Both the position numbers and the translations under genes were made by a program. Source: Fervidibacter sinensis (lineage in GTDB: Bacteria > Armatimonadota > Fervidibacteria > Fervidibacterales > Fervidibacteraceae). Taken from it: a stretch of DNA of 64,000 nt. The stretch is from the NCBI GenBank assembly GCA_032161045.1, contig JAVHTH010000003.1; one strand, 5' to 3'. The notes below the pieces were generated by a model. The model ran no database searches and had not been told where the DNA came from. It was given only the letters and a program-made list of their open reading frames with translations. Positions 17,403-25,050 of this stretch are shown one piece after another (position 1 is the stretch's first letter; each line of letters opens with the position of its first letter).

Positions 17403-19610
17403 ATGAACTTGAGCCGAAAATTACGATGCTTATCCTCTGCGTTTTTTTCTCTGGCAATTTTGTCCGCAATTTATGCTGCCAAGTCTCCCCACGAGTTCGC
17501 ACCCCTGTCAGGTGGGCATGCATCGTGCCCTCAAGGCAAAATTGTTGTCTTCGTGATGGACGGGCTTAGTTACCGCCACATTTTGCCTCACGGCTTGAGC
17601 GCTTTCGGAGAAATCGGTGAGTGGTTGGAGCAAAACGGCAGCATGGCGTTGCTCAATACTATGGGCTACGGAGGGAATGATAGATTTCGTGCAGCGATGA
17701 CTATTGCATGCGGGGTTCGGGCATTTGGTGATGAAAGTGTTGCTTTGGTCTTGCAAGCCGATGAACCGTTTGATGCCGACACCGCTTTAAATGCCTATAG
17801 GCGTCGTGTCGGGAATTTCACACTCCCTTGCGCTCACGAACCCTTTAAGCCACTCGTCTTTCCAATGCTCGCTGAATTGAAGTGGCGGAACGAGCGGCTT
17901 CAAAAAAAGACCGTCCCTTTCGGCGTCGTCGTTCAATCTTTGCATCAGAAGGGCATTAAGGTTATCAGCATCGGCTGCGGTGATTTACCAGCGAGCCAAA
18001 GCCCTCAAGCGATAATGTCAACTTTCCGCCACGGTTTGCTTTTGGCTCTTGACGAAAATGGGACGGGCATGGGTTTGACGGGGTTGAAATTATTGCGAAA
18101 AGACCCAACAATGCCCTTTGGTTTGGCTATCAACGAAAATCGTTGGCGTGAGGTTTGTTCTGAAGCGTGGCGGAGCGCAAATGTCATAGTGCTCTTTCCC
18201 GGCGAAACCTTTCGCGCTGACCTGTATGGCAGCGAACGGTTGATTCCTGTCGCCATTCGCCGAGAATTGAATTTGCTTCATCCCATCGTTGAGCGTTTAG
18301 ACTTGGAACGAGATTTGCTCATCGTTTTCTCGTTAGCGCCGTCGCGGAAAAACCGTTACGAACTTTCTTTCATTTGCATCGTGGGCAAAAGCATAGAGCA
18401 AAACGGGTTGCTCACATCCTTGACAACACACCAAGTTGGTCTTGTCTCAATCTTGGACATCCCCGCAACCATTTTGCACTTTTTTGGGGCTGAGCCTTTG
18501 CAGCCAATTAGCGGCTCCCCCATTACTTCGTTGGCAAAAGAACTTGACAAAGTCAAGTTGTGGCGAATGGGGGCGAAGGCTCAGGCGACGGACACTTACA
18601 TGCGCACGACGGTTTTGGTCTCGTGGTGCATTTTGCAGGTTTTCGTTTTCGGCTTAATTGCTTTTTTCGCTTTGCAGCAGAAGTTTGACTCTCCTTTGTT
18701 CAGCGAAGTTCCAATGCTGCTGGCTTTTTTGACCGCTGGGCTCCATTTAGTCACTGGCTTGATGCCGTTTCAAGCCCTTTTGGCAGCGGCCGCAGTTGCG
18801 ATTTCGTTTGGCATCATGAAAGCATTGGATAAGGAGCAGGGCAAGGGTTTGACCGCAGCGATAATTTTCGCCGCCGCAATTTTCATCGCCGATGCAACTG
18901 GATTGCTTCGGTTGAGCGTTGATTCCCCGTTCGGCTATTCAACCTTTTTTGGCGGTCGCTACTATGGTCAAGGCAATGTCGGAATGGGTTTGACTTTGGG
19001 CGCCATTCTCGCTCTTGCCATCGCTTTAAACTGTAAGCAATGGTTGGCGGGAGTTTTTAGTTTCGTCGGGACGATTTTTGTTGGAGCACCTTTCTTCGGA
19101 GCCAACATTGGTGGGGCGCTCACAGGGATTGTTGTTGCCTTGACAGCAATTTTTTCTGGTCGGTTTCGTTTGTGGCATCTTGCAGTTACTGTCCTTGTGG
19201 CTATCGCCTTACTCGGTGGACTGGCTACCTTTGAGTTAATGCGACCGGAACCGCTGACGCATTTTGGTCGGTTCGTTCACTCGGTTGCTCAAGGCGGAAT
19301 TGCGACTTTTGCCTCAATGGTTTGGACGAAACTGGGTATCTCGCTTCGTGCCTTTCGCGCCGTCCATTGGGACATGGCACTACTCGCTCAAGTGGCTCTA
19401 TTGACAGTTTTGTGGCTGCATTTTGGCAAAGATTGGCGTCTGAAGACTTTGTTGGTGGGAAGTATAGCGGCGTTGGTTTTTAACGATTCAGGTCCGCAAA
19501 CACCTGTCGCGTTTGCGTTCTTCCCACTTTGCGTTTTGAGCCGAATGCTCATCGTTCAGACACTTTCAGAAGGCAAGTATGCAAGCACGCCAAACTTATC
19601 AGAACAGTGA
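17403..19610 (+). CDS. Membrane protein with extracytoplasmic alkaline-phosphatase-fold domain (function unknown)
   Basis: 735 residues. An N-terminal hydrophobic segment (CLSSAFFSLAILSAIYAA) is followed by a soluble domain of about 370 residues that starts KIVVFVMDGLS, the metal-binding Asp motif of the alkaline phosphatase/sulfatase superfamily. It has a candidate nucleophile threonine in RAAMTIACGV and a typical late SILDIPATILHFFG segment. About ten membrane helices follow from residue ~400 to 715, including the conserved-looking FGYSTFFGGRYYGQGNVGMG loop. The combination resembles bacterial phosphatase/phosphotransferase-like membrane proteins of no assigned role. GGAGGG stands nine nt before the ATG at 17403. 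Function was not assigned; a cell-envelope role is inferred. Confidence 0.85.
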   Translation: MNLSRKLRCLSSAFFSLAILSAIYAAKSPHEFAPLSGGHASCPQGKIVVFVMDGLSYRHILPHGLSAFGEIGEWLEQNGSMALLNTMGYGGNDRFRAAMTIACGVRAFGDESVALVLQADEPFDADTALNAYRRRVGNFTLPCAHEPFKPLVFPMLAELKWRNERLQKKTVPFGVVVQSLHQKGIKVISIGCGDLPASQSPQAIMSTFRHGLLLALDENGTGMGLTGLKLLRKDPTMPFGLAINENRWREVCSEAWRSANVIVLFPGETFRADLYGSERLIPVAIRRELNLLHPIVERLDLERDLLIVFSLAPSRKNRYELSFICIVGKSIEQNGLLTSLTTHQVGLVSILDIPATILHFFGAEPLQPISGSPITSLAKELDKVKLWRMGAKAQATDTYMRTTVLVSWCILQVFVFGLIAFFALQQKFDSPLFSEVPMLLAFLTAGLHLVTGLMPFQALLAAAAVAISFGIMKALDKEQGKGLTAAIIFAAAIFIADATGLLRLSVDSPFGYSTFFGGRYYGQGNVGMGLTLGAILALAIALNCKQWLAGVFSFVGTIFVGAPFFGANIGGALTGIVVALTAIFSGRFRLWHLAVTVLVAIALLGGLATFELMRPEPLTHFGRFVHSVAQGGIATFASMVWTKLGISLRAFRAVHWDMALLAQVALLTVLWLHFGKDWRLKTLLVGSIAALVFNDSGPQTPVAFAFFPLCVLSRMLIVQTLSEGKYASTPNLSEQ

Positions 19611-19720
19611 CCCTGCTTCCTTAAAAATTTGCCGGCACGGTTTAAAACTGTGCCTTACTTTGATTTGTCGGCACCGAACAAGCCTAAGGCGTCGCTGTTT
19701 TCAGACCAACGGACCTGAAG

Positions 19721-20017
19721 TTACTCACGAACCTGAGACGCTTGCCAACCTGACAGCCACTCCGCTAAGGTCAACCAAAGCAAAACCGCAGCAGTGTCGG
19801 CGGAATTGTCAAGCACTTGCCATAGGAATTGCTGTGTGACGACTGCAAAGTCAGCGGGAGTTTCGTCGGCTTCATCAAGCCTTAAGGGCTTTTCAAACTT
19901 CTCTGGGAACAGTTCCTTCCACGAACGCATGACGAAAGCGAGCGTCTCTTCGGGATGAGTGAACAACGCTTCGCCTAATTCTGACCTTACCCTCTCCCGA
20001 AACTGTTCCCAAGTCAT
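19721..20017 (-). CDS. Hypothetical protein downstream of hpf
   Basis: 98 residues, acidic, no membrane segment: TWEQFRERVRSELGEALF at the start, and a hydrophobic helix-like stretch WQVLDNSADTAAVLLWLTLAEWL near the end. Not recognised. AAGGAGTG lies seven nt before the ATG at 20017, and the gene begins 13 nt after the hpf stop, so it is the last gene of the mtaB-hpf run. The predicted helical content would fit a small regulatory or adaptor protein, but that is only a guess. Confidence 0.75.
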   Translation of the reverse strand: MTWEQFRERVRSELGEALFTHPEETLAFVMRSWKELFPEKFEKPLRLDEADETPADFAVVTQQFLWQVLDNSADTAAVLLWLTLAEWLSGWQASQVRE

Positions 20018-20030
20018 CGGTGTTCACTCC

Positions 20031-20615
20031 TTAGGTCGCTTCTTCCTCGTCACCGGGTTCAAGAAGCCCCAAACCGCCTGCTTTCCGCCGGTAGAGGACA
20101 TTCACTTGACCGTTCTCGGCGTTGACGAAAACGAAGAAGTCGTGCCCGAGCAAATCCATCTGGATGGCGGCTTCTTCTATCGTCATCGGCTTGACCGAGA
20201 ACTTTTTCGTTCGGACGATAGTGAAGTCGGAGACCGCCTCTTTAGGTTCTCCAACTCCTTCCGAGACGAAAGCGACCAAGGGTTTTGAGTGTCGCCTTTT
20301 GTCAATCAAGCGCTCTTTGTGGCGTTGAAGTTGCCGCTCAATCTTTTCAAGCGCCTTGTCAAACGCTGCTCTCAAAGATGGCGCTTTCTCTTGGGCACGA
20401 AGCAAGTAACGGGCGATCTTAAGGGTGACCTCAACGACGAACCGACCTCGCTCCCTTTTCACCTCAACTTCCGCCTCTTGCATGTTAGGGAAGATCCGAC
20501 GCAAACTGCCAAGGGAGTTTTGAGCATGCTCGTGAAATTCGTCAGCGAGGGTGATGTCGTGGGAGACGAAACGAACAGGCAGCGGTTCTGCCTGCCACTC
20601 TGATTTCCGACCCAT
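20031..20615 (-). CDS. hpf: Ribosome hibernation promoting factor, long form
   Basis: 194 residues. The N-terminal S30AE domain (PVRFVSHDITLADEFHEHAQ ... AEVEVKRERGRFVVEVTLKIA ... AFDKALEKIERQLQRHKERL) binds the 30S decoding region. The C-terminal domain VRTKKFSVKPMTIEEAAIQM followed by DLLGHDFFVFVNAENG and NVLYRRKAGG is the dimerisation module that brings about 100S ribosomes. AGGAGGG lies eight nt before the ATG at 20615, excluding the longer frame to 20690. The gene sits between mtaB and a small unknown gene, on the same strand. Confidence 0.95.
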   Translation of the reverse strand: MGRKSEWQAEPLPVRFVSHDITLADEFHEHAQNSLGSLRRIFPNMQEAEVEVKRERGRFVVEVTLKIARYLLRAQEKAPSLRAAFDKALEKIERQLQRHKERLIDKRRHSKPLVAFVSEGVGEPKEAVSDFTIVRTKKFSVKPMTIEEAAIQMDLLGHDFFVFVNAENGQVNVLYRRKAGGLGLLEPGDEEEAT

Positions 20616-20705
20616 CCTTGTGACCCTCCTATCTTCGTCGCCTTCACGAATTTTAAGACCTGTCAAAAGTTTGTCACCGGTTTTGGGCAAATGTTTGCCC
20701 CAATA

Positions 20706-22085
20706 TCACAACCCGTATTCAGCGGTGACGAACGCAGAACCCCAGTTTGCCACAGCCCTCTCCTGTAATTGCTCTGGCGATGGAGGCAAATCTTGTAGGG
20801 CTTCAGAAAGCAAGGATAGCCATCGCTGTTCTCGTTCGGGCAAAGTCAATTTCCCATCGTTCACGGCGTTTCGGATTGTCTCTACTGCCAAGTTCGCCAT
20901 AGCAACGGTGCGGGCGTAGTCGTCACCTGTAGCCACAATTCGCTTTGCCGCCTCATGCATAACTGTCAAGTCAAGCATCAACGCTTGTGGGTCTCGGTAT
21001 CTATCGGATTCAACGAACAAGTCGCGCAAACATTTCGCTTGACCGTTCTTCGCTGCGGTGTTCATCAGCCTGCAATCGTAAATCAGAATTTCGGCGAAAA
21101 CCTCAGGTGCGAACCCTCCAAGCAACCTGACATCTTGCACGCTTTCGTTACTCCAGAGGTCACAAACTGCAGCAGCGATGTTGCCCAAAGGTGAAGAGTG
21201 GGCGCAAGCGCTTGACTTTCCTTCCATACTGATTGGCACACCGGTAGCGATTTTGATGATTGGGTTTTCGTAGCCACAGTCTTTCAGTGGACCCGTTGCG
21301 CCCATTTCAACTGCGACAAGGGAGCGCGGTGCTGAAACCAATCGCATGAAAGCGGCAAGGACTTTCGGGATTAGACCTTGGTGAGCCAACTGCATGGCAG
21401 TGTTTGCGAAACCGCAAGCGGTATCCCCACCTGCAACGACGCCGTAGCGATTAGCGATGTCAACGATGTTTCCCCACAAAAATTCCATGTCCCGAGGTGC
21501 CAAAACGCCCATCGCGAAAATCAAGCCTTCTATGTCGCCTTCAACCAATGCTTGATCGGAGACCTCTTTGCCGCCAGTGCTTTCAATTGACAAAATGTCG
21601 GCACCTGCATCGGCGCATAACTCAAAGGCTTTCAGCATCTTTGTCAATGGCTCTCCGGTCCTCATTTTCGGCGGTCTTTCTTCGTCCCTGATATCCGCGA
21701 CAGTCACCCGAAGTGCAGACTTGATGCCGTATCGCTGGTTGAATTCCTCCATGACTTTCTTGATATCACTCGTGATCAACGCTCCCCAATCTGGGTTACG
21801 GGTCATCTCGTAAAGTTGCTCAAACTCAAGCACCAACGCTTCCTGTCCCAAGTGCACAGCCCTTTGCAAGATGCGGGTCACAATCTCGCGGAACCGCTGC
21901 CTAACTTCGGGCAAAGTTTCCTCTCGCAAGGGCATTGGTGGCAAAGTGAAGTTGACTTCGGGCAAAACTTCACCACCGCCGACAACCACCCCTTGACCGC
22001 AAGTTACAGGTTTCCTCGCAACTCCAAAAATCAATTCGTCAAGGCACTCGTAAGCAAGCGACTGTGTCCTTTTCCGCTCAGCCAT
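20706..22085 (-). CDS. mtaB: Methanol:corrinoid methyltransferase MtaB-like
   Basis: 459 residues, colinear with methanogen MtaB over its whole length. From what I recall of the Methanosarcina barkeri sequence, the zinc ligands Glu164, Cys220 and Cys269 correspond to Glu168 (ILSIES), Cys224 (GGDTACGFANTAM) and Cys270 (GPLKDCGYEN), all present. Other shared blocks are DIRDEERPPK, ISMEGKSSACAHSSPLGN and LRDLFVESDRYRDPQA. MtaB transfers the methyl group of methanol to the cobalt of a corrinoid protein (MtaC). No mtaC, mtaA or other corrinoid protein is within this window. AAGGAGGGA precedes the ATG at 22085. It is followed at 90 nt by hpf on the same strand. Another small alcohol or ether could be the substrate. 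Confidence 0.9.
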   Translation of the reverse strand: MAERKRTQSLAYECLDELIFGVARKPVTCGQGVVVGGGEVLPEVNFTLPPMPLREETLPEVRQRFREIVTRILQRAVHLGQEALVLEFEQLYEMTRNPDWGALITSDIKKVMEEFNQRYGIKSALRVTVADIRDEERPPKMRTGEPLTKMLKAFELCADAGADILSIESTGGKEVSDQALVEGDIEGLIFAMGVLAPRDMEFLWGNIVDIANRYGVVAGGDTACGFANTAMQLAHQGLIPKVLAAFMRLVSAPRSLVAVEMGATGPLKDCGYENPIIKIATGVPISMEGKSSACAHSSPLGNIAAAVCDLWSNESVQDVRLLGGFAPEVFAEILIYDCRLMNTAAKNGQAKCLRDLFVESDRYRDPQALMLDLTVMHEAAKRIVATGDDYARTVAMANLAVETIRNAVNDGKLTLPEREQRWLSLLSEALQDLPPSPEQLQERAVANWGSAFVTAEYGL

Positions 22086-22105
22086 CTTCCGTTCCCTCCT
22101 TGACG

Positions 22106-22238
22106 GGAGTTACGCAGTTGGATGTAGGGGCGGCTGCTAAGCCGCCTGCAGGGGCGGTTTTAACCCCTTTTTACAAAAGATGTTTTCGGGCAGACAATCG
22201 TCCGCCCCTACTCAAAATGACACCAACTGCGTAAGTCC
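22106..22238. mobile_element. MITE-like element, copy 1 (about 133 bp, inverted terminal repeats)
   Basis: Begins GGAGTTACGCAGTTGGATG and ends CACCAACTGCGTAAGTCC, so the termini are near-perfect inverted repeats of about 18 bp (two or three mismatches). The inside is a set of GC-rich palindromes (GGGGCGGC/GCCGCC and GGGCAGAC...GTCCGCCCC). No coding frame. A second copy of almost the same length and sequence is at 50884-51013. This is the structure of a miniature inverted-repeat transposable element. Confidence 0.8.
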
Positions 22239-22339
22239 TGCATGAATTGCTAATGGACGCCAAAAAATTTAGCGCCGAGTCATCATACTCGGCGCCCAGC
22301 GAAATCCCCGCAAAAATTTGGGGCTTTTGAATTTACGCC

Positions 22340-23686
22340 TTATCCTTGACCTCGCTTTGAGCACAACCATTCGTGTATCGCTTTGGCGACTTTGTGTCCT
22401 GAAGCGATTGCGTTGGGAACATCCCAAGGTCCAGTTACCGCGTCGCCAGCAGCGAAAACCCCCGGAATTGGGGTTTGAAGGTTTTCGGGGTTGACAGCAA
22501 TTACCCTTCGCCCCCTCAGCGGTTCCGGTAACACTGACAGATCCACCTCTTGACTGATTGCCTCAATGACCACATCCGCAGGCATGATGAATTCACTGCC
22601 GGGAATTGGCACTGGTCTGGGACGACCAGACTCATCGGGTTCACCGAGTTGCTGGCGTTGAACTTCTATTGCGACTAACCGTCCGTTTTCACCGATGAAA
22701 CGAGTTGGGTTAACGAGGAAGTGAATAGTCACCCCCTCCTCTTCGGCGTGCTTGACTTCCTCTTGTGCTGCAGGCATTTGAGCGCGGTCTCTCCGGTAAA
22801 GGATGAAAGCATCCGCCCCGAGCCGAATTGCTATTCGGACAGCATCAATTGCTGAGAATCCACCGCCAATAACCGCAACTTTCTTACCTTTCAAGTCGGG
22901 GGCATTGCCTAAGTTCACAGCCTTGACAAAATCAATGACATGCCAGACACCTTCCAAATCCTCGCCCGGGATGTTCATCCACCGTTGCTTAAGGGCTCCG
23001 ATAGCGAGAAGAACTGCATCGTATTGCTGCTGCAATTCTTCCAAAGTCACATGCTCACCCAACTTCATACCCATTCGCCATTCTATGTTCAAAGCCTCAA
23101 GGCGCTCTAAATCTTTACGCCACGCCTCCCTCGGAAGTCGGAAGACAGGGATGCCAAAGTGAAGCATCCCGCCGGGCTTGTCCATTGCATCGTAAATCGT
23201 GACCGAATGCCCTTTCAACCTCAATTGCCATGCTGCTGTCAAGCCTGCTGGACCTGAGCCGACGATAGCAACTTTGAAACCCGTCGGTGGAGCAGGTTCG
23301 GGAAATTGAACATCAGGCGCATAATCAGCGGCGGCTCGTTTAAGCCAAGCAATTGCGATTGGGTCTCCCTTTTTGCCTCGTGGGCAAACGGTTTCGCAAG
23401 GGTGCGGGCAAACGCGACCGCAAACCGCTGGCAAAGGGTTATCGCGCAGGATGACTTGCATTGCACCTGTGAAATCGCCTTCTTTTATGCGCTCAAGGTA
23501 ACCGGGGACATCTTGATGGAACGGGCAAGCCTCCACGCAAAAAGGTCTTCGGCAGAAAATGCACCTTGATGCCTCTGCGATGGCATCTTCGGGAGTGTAG
23601 CCGAGGTTAACTTCCCGAAAATCGTAACGCCGCTCCTCGGGAGGAACTTCCCTAACGGGCACTCTTTGCCAAACAGAACGCTCCAT
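22340..23686 (-). CDS. NAD(P)H-dependent glutamate synthase small-subunit-like oxidoreductase (GltD family)
   Basis: 448 residues. Two N-terminal Cys clusters (CIFCRRPFCVEACP and CGRVCPHPCETVC) bind 4Fe-4S centres, then the FAD motif VAIVGSGPAGLTAAWQL, IYDAMDKPGGMLHFGIP, and the NAD(P)H motif VAVIGGGFSAIDAVRIAIRLG. The layout is the GltD/beta-subunit type that passes electrons from NAD(P)H. A large glutamate synthase subunit is not nearby, so the electron partner is unknown; similar stand-alone proteins serve as NfnB or other electron adaptors. GGGGTGA lies before the ATG at 23686. The start at 23731 is unlikely. Confidence 0.88.
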   Translation of the reverse strand: MERSVWQRVPVREVPPEERRYDFREVNLGYTPEDAIAEASRCIFCRRPFCVEACPFHQDVPGYLERIKEGDFTGAMQVILRDNPLPAVCGRVCPHPCETVCPRGKKGDPIAIAWLKRAAADYAPDVQFPEPAPPTGFKVAIVGSGPAGLTAAWQLRLKGHSVTIYDAMDKPGGMLHFGIPVFRLPREAWRKDLERLEALNIEWRMGMKLGEHVTLEELQQQYDAVLLAIGALKQRWMNIPGEDLEGVWHVIDFVKAVNLGNAPDLKGKKVAVIGGGFSAIDAVRIAIRLGADAFILYRRDRAQMPAAQEEVKHAEEEGVTIHFLVNPTRFIGENGRLVAIEVQRQQLGEPDESGRPRPVPIPGSEFIMPADVVIEAISQEVDLSVLPEPLRGRRVIAVNPENLQTPIPGVFAAGDAVTGPWDVPNAIASGHKVAKAIHEWLCSKRGQG

Positions 23687-23788
23687 TTTTCGGTTCACCC
23701 CTTCAGAAAAATTGCGGTGCTTCATTGACAATGCTATCAGGGGTTATCCTGACAGTTTGATGGGTCACCCCAAACCTAACAATCGGCT

Positions 23789-23888
23789 NNNNNNNNNNNN
23801 NNNNNNNNNNNNNNNNNNNNNNNNNNNNNNNNNNNNNNNNNNNNNNNNNNNNNNNNNNNNNNNNNNNNNNNNNNNNNNNNNNNNNNNN
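23789..23888. other. Assembly gap (100 N), inside the 3' end of the Sua5 gene
   Basis: A fixed-length run of 100 N, so its true size is unknown. Sequence left and right shows no duplication. The stop codon of the Sua5 gene is in or just left of the gap. Confidence 0.98.
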
Positions 23889-24853
23889 AGCGGTGCTACG
23901 ATAACAACAACTTTTTGCGCCTCAAGCCAACGCATCCCTTCAAACAGCCTTTGTGCCAATTCATCCCAGTTACCCCACGAACCCCAATCAAAACTAACAA
24001 CCCCTTCAACGCCCGTTAACCAACCTCTTGGCACCAAAACCCCGATTTGCTTTGGCTCGTAGCCTTGGCTTGTTAAAAGTTCAATTGTCGCTGCAAGGTC
24101 TTTTGGGTTTCCATCGGTCAAAATGACTGGCACTGATGGGGCATAATGGCGAGGCATCATGCCGGGGGAAGGTAAACCAGACTCGGGGTCAAAAATCGGC
24201 TTTTGCGCCACGACTACTTCACCCAAAACCTCCTCAAGCATTTCCTTGCTCACGCCACCGGGACGCAAAATCTTTGGTGGACTTTTTGTCAAGTCAAGCA
24301 CTGTTGACTCAACGCCAACTTGAGTTGGTCCTGCATCCAAAATCCCGTCAATGCGACCAGCCAAATCGTTCAAAACATGTTCAGCAGTTGTCGGACTTGG
24401 GCGACCGAAGCGGTTCGCGCTCGGCGCAGCAATTGGGACACCTGATGCCCTTATCAAAGCGAGCGCGACAGGATGGTTCGGCATCCGAACCGCCACCGTT
24501 GGCAAACCGGCAGTGACGGCATCAGGGACATTTGGTTTCTTGCGCATAACAACTGTCAACGGTCCGGGCATGAAGCGCTTCGCAAGTTCGTGGAAGTGCT
24601 CTGGTATCTCTTTAACGAGAAGTTGAAGCATTGTCAAGTCGCAAATGTGGACGATGATAGGGTCCCACGCAGGTCGCTCCTTTGCGGAGAAAATTTTAAG
24701 CACGGCATTTTCATCAAGTGCATTGGCGCCCAAGCCGTAAACGGTTTCTGTCGGGAACGCAATTAAGCCACCTTGACGAATTATCTCCGCCGCTTCCAAT
24801 ATTGCGGTGGGATCAGGTAAGTTCGGGTCAACCTTCCAAACTCTCGTCTCCAT
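23889..24853 (-). CDS. Threonylcarbamoyl-AMP synthase (Sua5/YwlC/TsaC family), 3' end in gap
   Basis: About 320 residues are readable. The YrdC domain begins AAEIIRQGGLIAFPTETVYG, includes KIFSAKERPAWDPIIVHI, PGPLTVVMRKK, GLPTVAVRMPNHPVA and APSANRFGRPSPTTAEHV, and is followed by VGVESTVLDLTKSPPKILRPGGV and a C-terminal Sua5 domain (VPVILTDGNPKD ...). It makes threonylcarbamoyl-AMP from threonine, bicarbonate and ATP for the t6A modification of tRNA. The long, two-domain form is the Sua5 type. The start at 24853 follows GGTGA; a frame from 24901 is not favoured. The last residues are missing because of the 100-N gap. Confidence 0.93.
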
Positions 24854-25050
24854 CCAAACTTCACCGAAGCAAATTTTGAAGCATCTGGACGAGTCAGCCA
24901 CTTCAAAGTGCGAGCCTGTTGCGCGTTCGGCGTTGAGCGTTGTGCGTTTTGTGTGTGCAAGCGTTTAGGCGTGTAAGCGTGCAAGGGGGGTAAGAATACA
25001 AGCGTGGATGCTAAATTCCGACTTGCTCGTTTTCGGCATAACCGAGCCCT

